Notes under the pieces: generated by a model | What the model was told of the DNA's origin: nothing | The model's database searches: none | What the model saw: the letters and a program-made list of their open reading frames with translations, nothing else | Shown: piece by piece, positions 36,095 through 43,046 of the stretch | Position numbering within the stretch: the stretch's first letter is position 1 | How the letters are laid out: each line of letters starts with the position of its first letter | Source: Deltaproteobacteria bacterium | Lineage (GTDB): Bacteria > Myxococcota > JACRCW01 > JAFGSX01 | Assembly: GCA_016934455.1 (NCBI GenBank) | Contig: JAFGSX010000342.1 | Coordinates: forward strand, 1-43,046 | Direction: 5' to 3' | DNA: 43,046 nt | Translations under genes and position numbers: made by a program

Positions 36095-36110
36095 AGCAAC
36101 AATCACGCCA
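36095..36110 (-). promoter_or_regulatory. Sigma-54 (RpoN) type promoter of the barrel/metzincin operon
   Basis: The - strand reads TGGCGTGATTGTTGCT. This keeps the invariant GG and GC at the right spacing and matches TGGCACG-N4-TTGCT except at two positions. Transcription would start near 36084 and leave a leader of about 65 nt before ATG 36019. Such a promoter needs an NtrC-type activator bound upstream; the CAAATGAT pair at 36147-36194 is suitably placed. Confidence 0.6.
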
Positions 36111-36449
36111 CTTGCTGACCGCTTTTGCCCAACGTAACACCTTGAAATCATTTGACTAGCGATCTTTCCAAGACAAGGCCATGGTGCAAATGATCCAAGG
36201 CAGTGGTTGATATGGACCGATATCGCACATTTCCCTCCACCTGGATCCTGCCCGCGCTGCAGCCTCGACCAGGGTGCCAGGTGCGCCTTTCTATTCGGCG
36301 TGTTGCGATGATGCCGGAACCGATCGGTGGTGCGATCGGGTGTCGGTCTCCGCCGATCGACGGGCATCCAATTAGCCGGCGCGAGGCCAGCCGTCAAGCA
36401 TTATGAATGGGCGAGGTAAATCCGGTGAGGCCAGCGACCGGGCAGCAGG
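36111..36449. promoter_or_regulatory. Intergenic region upstream of the sigma-54-like promoter
   Basis: About 340 bases between the promoter and the end of the sigma-factor gene, less GC-rich than the coding parts. Besides the CAAATGAT pair it holds CCTTG (about 36140) with CAAGG (about 36174), and several GATCGG-type short palindromes between 36319 and 36362. No supported gene or RNA was found; a 67-codon open frame from 36203 has no ribosome site. Confidence 0.4.
36147..36194. repeat. Inverted pair of CAAATGAT sites near the sigma-54-like promoter
   Basis: CAAATGATTTCAAGG lies on the - strand (core 36147-36154) and CAAATGATCCAAGG on the + strand (core 36187-36194). The cores are the same as the pair at 8539-8644, and here the AAGG tail is also shared. 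They lie 40-85 bases upstream of the -24 element, as an activator site could. Confidence 0.45.
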
Positions 36450-37133
36450 TCAGCCGACGGCGAGCTTGTCCTTGCGGGTCCAGCGCGGCTTTGGCGCGCA
36501 CTCGACAAAGTAGCCGTGGGTGCGAAACAGGTCGAGAAAGCGCGCGCGCAGCGAGGCCTCGAGCACCTTGATGCGCGCCCGCGTGGTCTGCATCAGCTCG
36601 GCGGTCGCCTCCTGCGTCTTCTGCTCGATGAACCGGTGGTGCACGAAATCCGCCTCCTCGCGATCCAGCTCGGTGAGAAAGCGGTTGAGGATGATCTGAA
36701 GCTCGTGCTGCTCGGCAAGCTGCTCGGGATCGGCGTGGAACTGGCGCACGATGCCGGGCGAGGTGCACTCGTCGTGCTCGACCGGCGAGCCCTCCTCGAG
36801 CGCGGTGAAGCGGCGGTTGCGGTTGATCTCGCGCAGCAGCAGGTTGCGCGCGACCGTCTGCAGGTAGCGCGCGAAGGGCCGCTGGCCGTCGAAGGCCTTG
36901 CGCGTGCGCTTCTCGAAGGCGCGGGCAAAGGTCTCCTGCACCACCCAGTCGAGGTCGGCGCCGGTGGCGCTGCCGCCGAAGCGGCAGACCCGGCCCTGGC
37001 TCTCGAAGGTGAAACCGGATTGCAGGTAGCGGCGAAGCCGCGGCGCGTAGAAGGCAAATACCTCCTCCAGCGCCCAGGGCTCACCCTTGCGGAATGCTTT
37101 GAGCAGACCTCGATCCTTGACGAGGAGGGGCAT
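36450..37133 (-). CDS. RNA polymerase sigma factor, sigma-70 family (ECF-like)
   Basis: A 227-residue protein; ATG 37133 (MPLLVKDRGLLKAFRKGEPW) is chosen, with GGGAG about 8 bases upstream. Region 2 spans about 18-110, with WALEEVFAFYAPRLRRYL, then an insertion of about 15 residues, then DLDWVVQETFARAFEKR and FARYLQTVARNLLLREINRN. Region 4 spans about 150-205: LTELDREEADFVHHRFIEQK, then a helix-turn-helix (TQEATAELMQTTRARIKVLE). It lacks regions 1 and 3, as in ECF-type factors. No anti-sigma gene is adjacent. It lies upstream of, and in the same direction as, the sigma-54-like operon but is separated from it by 430 bases. Confidence 0.85.
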   Translation of the reverse strand: MPLLVKDRGLLKAFRKGEPWALEEVFAFYAPRLRRYLQSGFTFESQGRVCRFGGSATGADLDWVVQETFARAFEKRTRKAFDGQRPFARYLQTVARNLLLREINRNRRFTALEEGSPVEHDECTSPGIVRQFHADPEQLAEQHELQIILNRFLTELDREEADFVHHRFIEQKTQEATAELMQTTRARIKVLEASLRARFLDLFRTHGYFVECAPKPRWTRKDKLAVG

Positions 37134-37307
37134 TATCAAAACTCCCGGGCCCGGGGGCCCAAAAGGAAACGACGCTTGCAGCACGCTGGCCGCGCGAATC
37201 AGGTGCCCGACTCGAGCGCGACCGCCGTTGCCGTGCTTCATCAATATCGCAGCGATTACTGGGGAGTTGCGTGATCAATGTCAATGTCTGGCAGAAACGA
37301 GGTATGA

Positions 37308-37375
37308 CCGGGTGGGAGAACCTCCCACCCGGCCAATTTCATTGGATTTTTGTTCTCGTGTGAGCTCGCTCACAC
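37308..37375 (+). terminator. Three consecutive hairpins with T-runs on the + strand
   Basis: CCGGGTGGGAG-AAC-CTCCCACCCGG (37308-37332) is a perfect 11-bp stem. It is followed directly by CCAAT-TTC-ATTGG (37333-37345) and ATTTTTG, then GTGTGAGC-TC-GCTCACAC (37358-37375), with T6 at 37387-37392. The T-runs suit termination on the + strand, although no + strand gene lies upstream. For the - strand gene ending at 37474 the stems could still act as a 3' barrier. The surrounding gap 37134-37473 holds no other gene. Confidence 0.6.
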
Positions 37376-37473
37376 AAATGCACTTTTTTGGAGATCTACG
37401 CGCAACAGATCTCGCGTGTGGTCAAAGGGCGTCATTTCTACTACCCGCTGGCCGAGAAATTTGGCGCCGCGGT

Positions 37474-40751
<3,278 letters not shown>

Positions 40752-40811
40752 GGTTGGTTATGCCTATTTTCCAGGGCCCGAGACAGGGCCGGCGAGGGCC
40801 CGGGACTCGGG

Positions 40812-41552
40812 CTAGCGATTGCGCCAGCCGCGTCCGCCGCCGCCCCGATCGCCGCCGCGGCCGCCGTGCCCGCCGCCCTGATCCAGGCCGCGCACGTACT
40901 CGAGAAACGCCGCCTTGTCTTCCATCACCTGGTGGTACCGGTCGCGGCTCATGCCGCGCCGTCCTCGATCGCGGTCGTCCCCCTGCGGGGACTTCCAAGG
41001 GTCGTCGCCGCCGCGCCGCCCGCGCGCGGTCCGCCCGTCGGAGGCCCGCTCCGACCGAGCGCCGCGGTCGCGCGCCTCGACCCCGCGCGCCAGCAGCTCG
41101 GCGCACAGCCGGTCTATCGACAACCGCTCGCGCCGCGCAGCCAGCGCCAGATCGCGGTGCAGCGACTTGCCGATCTCGATCTCGAGACGGCCCGAGTAGT
41201 CGACCGGCCGTTCGAAGTCGAAGGGCTTGGGCAGCGGCTCGCCCTTGACCGCGAAGGCCGCGATCTTGGACTCGAGCATGGCCTCGCCTTCGCGCAGCGC
41301 GTCGGCGCGCGTCGCCCCGAACACCTCGAGGTCGCCCAGCTCCTCGCAGCGCACTCCGTACTGGCCGCGCTCGAGATCGTAGTAGACGGAGAGACGAAAC
41401 GCGACGTCGTAGGGGGTCTCGGCCCGCCGGTCGACCGCCGGCTCGGCGGGCGGCGCGGTGTCGTCACCCGGCGGGGTCTTTTCGGAGTCGTCTGACGCAG
41501 CCGCGGCCTCGCTCGTCGGCGCGGTGTCCTCGTTTCGCTCCCGGTCGCTCAT
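40812..41552 (-). CDS. HicB-like / ribbon-helix-helix protein with RGG tail
   Basis: A 246-residue protein. Residues 1-47 are acidic and low-complexity. Residues 48-115 resemble the HicB fold (YDVAFRLSVYYDLERGQYGV, then VFGATRADALREGEAMLESK). Residues 119-158 form a ribbon-helix-helix of the HicB C-terminal type (YSGRLEIEIGKSLHRDLALA, then ERLSIDRLCAELLARGV). After a basic stretch (160-200) and a short helix (DKAAFLEYVRGLD), the tail 226-246 is an RGG-type sequence (GGRGGDRGGGGRGWRNR). HicB proteins normally neutralise HicA toxin, but no hicA is adjacent, so this may be a stand-alone DNA- or RNA-binding regulator. Its ATG overlaps the upstream gene's stop (ATGA). gyrB starts about 100-200 bases downstream. 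Confidence 0.75.
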   Translation of the reverse strand: MSDRERNEDTAPTSEAAAASDDSEKTPPGDDTAPPAEPAVDRRAETPYDVAFRLSVYYDLERGQYGVRCEELGDLEVFGATRADALREGEAMLESKIAAFAVKGEPLPKPFDFERPVDYSGRLEIEIGKSLHRDLALAARRERLSIDRLCAELLARGVEARDRGARSERASDGRTARGRRGGDDPWKSPQGDDRDRGRRGMSRDRYHQVMEDKAAFLEYVRGLDQGGGHGGRGGDRGGGGRGWRNR

Positions 41553-42298
41553 GCCTCGCTCCCTTGCTCGGCGCGCCGGCGGATCAGGCTGCGCCCCTCG
41601 ACCTGGTAATCCTCGGCCACCGCCTCCGGCAGTTTCTCGAGATCGCGCTCGGCCTCGAGCCGGAGCTTGTCGATCGCCTCGGCCGCGCGACGCTGCACGC
41701 GCGCGCTCATGGTGTCGTCGTAGGTCAGCGCGAAGAACTGCTCCTTGACCGAGCGCGCCTGCCAGTCCTCGAACACCTCGATCGACTTGCAGATGACGTC
41801 GTCGGAGTGATCGTGGAGATAGGGCATGATCGCATCGACCAGGGCCGGGGTCATGGGCCGCTTGCCCAGGTTGTCGATCAGCTCCAGCTTGCCCCGATCG
41901 CGGCGGTAGTCGTCGGGAGCCCGCGCCTGCAGCGCCTCGACCAGAAACGCGGTCATCTCGTCGCCGGTCAGGATGCGCTCGAGCGCGCGGATCGGGTAGT
42001 TGACGTTGTCGTCCTTGATCACGAACTCGCGGATCGCGGGCGCTGCCTGCGACCCGAGATCGGCGAACGTGTCGACCAGCCAGTGCTTTTCTTCCTCGTC
42101 CCAGTAGGCGCTGTTGCTGACGACGGCGAAGCGCTTGCACAGCGCCAGGTAGGCCTCGTGGGTTCCGATCTTGATCAGCGCGTCCATGGCCCCGCGCCGG
42201 TACTCGGGCTGCGCATACGTCTGCTTGATTTTTTTGAGCTGGCGCTCGATCTGCTGCTCGATCGTTCCGCCAACCCCCAGAAAATCGAAGAGTCCCAT
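41549..42298 (-). CDS. HEAT-like helical repeat protein of unknown function
   Basis: A 249-residue all-helical protein starting MGLFDFLGVGGTIEQQIERQ. Paired helices repeat in a HEAT-like way, e.g. EYRRGAMDALIKIGTHEAYLAL, LVDTFADLGSQAAPAIREFV, and TPALVDAIMPYLHDHSDDVI. No signal peptide or membrane segment is present, so it is probably cytoplasmic and likely a protein-interaction scaffold. No catalytic motif was seen. It overlaps the HicB-like gene by 4 bases and should be co-translated with it, suggesting that the two proteins act together. Its promoter region is shared divergently with the gingipain-like gene. Confidence 0.72.
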   Translation of the reverse strand: MGLFDFLGVGGTIEQQIERQLKKIKQTYAQPEYRRGAMDALIKIGTHEAYLALCKRFAVVSNSAYWDEEEKHWLVDTFADLGSQAAPAIREFVIKDDNVNYPIRALERILTGDEMTAFLVEALQARAPDDYRRDRGKLELIDNLGKRPMTPALVDAIMPYLHDHSDDVICKSIEVFEDWQARSVKEQFFALTYDDTMSARVQRRAAEAIDKLRLEAERDLEKLPEAVAEDYQVEGRSLIRRRAEQGSEA

Positions 42299-42503
42299 GG
42301 CGGACCTGTATACCCGCGCGCTGCTGGAGCGTCAACGCGCGGCCCGTTGCCGTCTCGAATTTCCACAGACCGGATCGGCCAATTTCGGCCAGCCCGGTGG
42401 AGCAATTGAGCCAGACCGGGTCACGGCCGGGACCGGCAGCCTTAAATATGGGTGCGACCGGGGCCCAGGGCCGACAGCGCAGATTGGTCCGGCTCTTGCT
42501 CCG

Positions 42504-42515
42504 GCGACCGGTCGC
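42504..42515. promoter_or_regulatory. GCGACCGGTCGC palindrome in a divergent promoter region
   Basis: A perfect 12-bp palindrome lies 21 bases before ATG 42537, in the 238-base gap between the HEAT-like gene (-) and the C25-like gene (+). A half-site TGCGACCGG recurs at about 42451. TTAAATATG (about 42442-42450) is the only AT-rich stretch in this gap and could be a -10 region. The site could be an operator; no other element was found in the gap. Confidence 0.3.
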
Positions 42516-42536
42516 AACCGACGGGAGGCGCCGGCG

Positions 42537-43046
42537 ATGAAACGGCAAGCGATGAGGCGCGGTCTCGAGCGCGCGCTGATCTGCGCGGCGGCTCTGCTGG
42601 CGGCGAGCGGCAGCGGCTGCGGCCCTCTGACGCCGCTCGACGACGGCGCGGCGGCGGCCGACGATCTGGTGCTCTACCTCGGCGGCGCGCTGGTTCGTTT
42701 GCAGCGCCGCGACGCCCTCGTCGACGAGGTGCCGACGCCGGCACCGGTCTCGATCCGAGGCAAGAGCGTGCAGCCGCTGCTGGTGCTCAGACCCGCCGCC
42801 GGCCTGCCCTTCGATCCCGAGCAGCTACCCCGCTTTCCCAGATCGCTGGTGATCGCGACCACCGAGGAGCTGGCGCGCAGCAGCGCGCTGTTGCCCGAGT
42901 ACATCCGCTGGAAACAGGCCAACGGCTGGCGCGTCGTGGTCGGCACCGAGACCGCGTGGAACAGACCGACCTCGGACGACGGCGACGACCGGCCGGCCAG
43001 GATCCGCGCCTGGCTCAAGGATCTCTACGCCCGCGAGCAGCCGGGC
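42537..43046 (+). CDS. Gingipain-like (peptidase C25) lipoprotein, N-terminal part
   Basis: The gene runs off the window after 170 codons. ATG 42537 has GGGAGG (42523-42528) 8 bases upstream. The signal RALICAAALLAASGSGC gives a likely lipidated Cys. After a pro-region, residues from about 100 read SLVIATTEELARSSALLPEY, then WKQANGWRVVVGTETAW, and RPARIRAWLKDLY. This follows the start of the C25 caspase-like fold, where a first strand, a helix moving the chain past KxxxGxxVxVV, and an xxIRxxLxxxY helix precede the catalytic His and Cys. Those residues lie outside the window, so the peptidase call is provisional. Confidence 0.65.
   Translation, partial: MKRQAMRRGLERALICAAALLAASGSGCGPLTPLDDGAAAADDLVLYLGGALVRLQRRDALVDEVPTPAPVSIRGKSVQPLLVLRPAAGLPFDPEQLPRFPRSLVIATTEELARSSALLPEYIRWKQANGWRVVVGTETAWNRPTSDDGDDRPARIRAWLKDLYAREQPG

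Noticed and set aside
36203-36406. 67-codon + strand frame upstream of the sigma-54-like promoter
   Set aside because: GTG start without a ribosome site, no domain, and it lies in a regulatory gap.

Overview
The window is very GC-rich and densely coded. Its gene content points to a myxobacterium or related member of Myxococcota (former Deltaproteobacteria). The indicators are Hanks-type Ser/Thr kinases with a transmembrane segment and PEGA-like periplasmic tails, a MYXO-CTERM-like C-terminus (Cys-Gly-Cys, hydrophobic helix, Arg cluster), many lipoproteins whose lipidated Cys is followed by Asp/Ala/Pro-rich linkers, EGF-like and Cys-rich surface repeats, and a sigma-54 type promoter. The genus cannot be told from the sequence.

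Layout. 1-3282: the end of a MoxR ATPase, a DUF58 protein and a BatA/VWA membrane protein (+). 3335-6459: two related EGF-like lipoproteins, the second a short form (+). 6496-8397: a secreted HExxH metalloprotease with a MYXO-CTERM-like tail (-). 8751-22190: a block holding three paralogous periplasmic TPR/beta-domain membrane proteins, two collinear PEGA-type Ser/Thr kinases, a Gly-rich lipoprotein on the opposite strand, and a 1479-residue Cys-rich repeat lipoprotein. 22229-24064: glmS (-). 24205-25730: an ABC exporter pair (+). 25772-26167: a small Cys-rich lipoprotein (-). 26307-36019: an operon-like set (-) of an outer-membrane beta-barrel candidate and two giant paralogous lipoprotein metzincins, behind a sigma-54-like promoter. 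36450-37133: an RNA polymerase sigma factor (-). 37474-42298: gyrB flanked by a P-domain lipoprotein downstream and, upstream, a HicB-like/ribbon-helix-helix protein with an RGG tail coupled to a HEAT-like protein (all -). 42537-end: the start of a gingipain-like (C25) lipoprotein (+).

How the parts may work together. The 8.7-22.2 kb block looks like a duplicated envelope-signalling module: TPR protein plus PEGA kinase, with a secreted repeat protein nearby. Its promoters share a TTGCYN-N18-TANANT signature and several of its genes look leaderless. Two of its intergenic regions carry what appears to be the same 130-nt structured element, with arms and spacings conserved and changes that keep pairing. 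This is the most interesting non-coding signal in the window. The second highlight is the sigma-54-linked barrel plus twin-metzincin operon, which suggests regulated surface proteolysis. All functional links between genes are inferred from position and domain content; nothing was run against a database.
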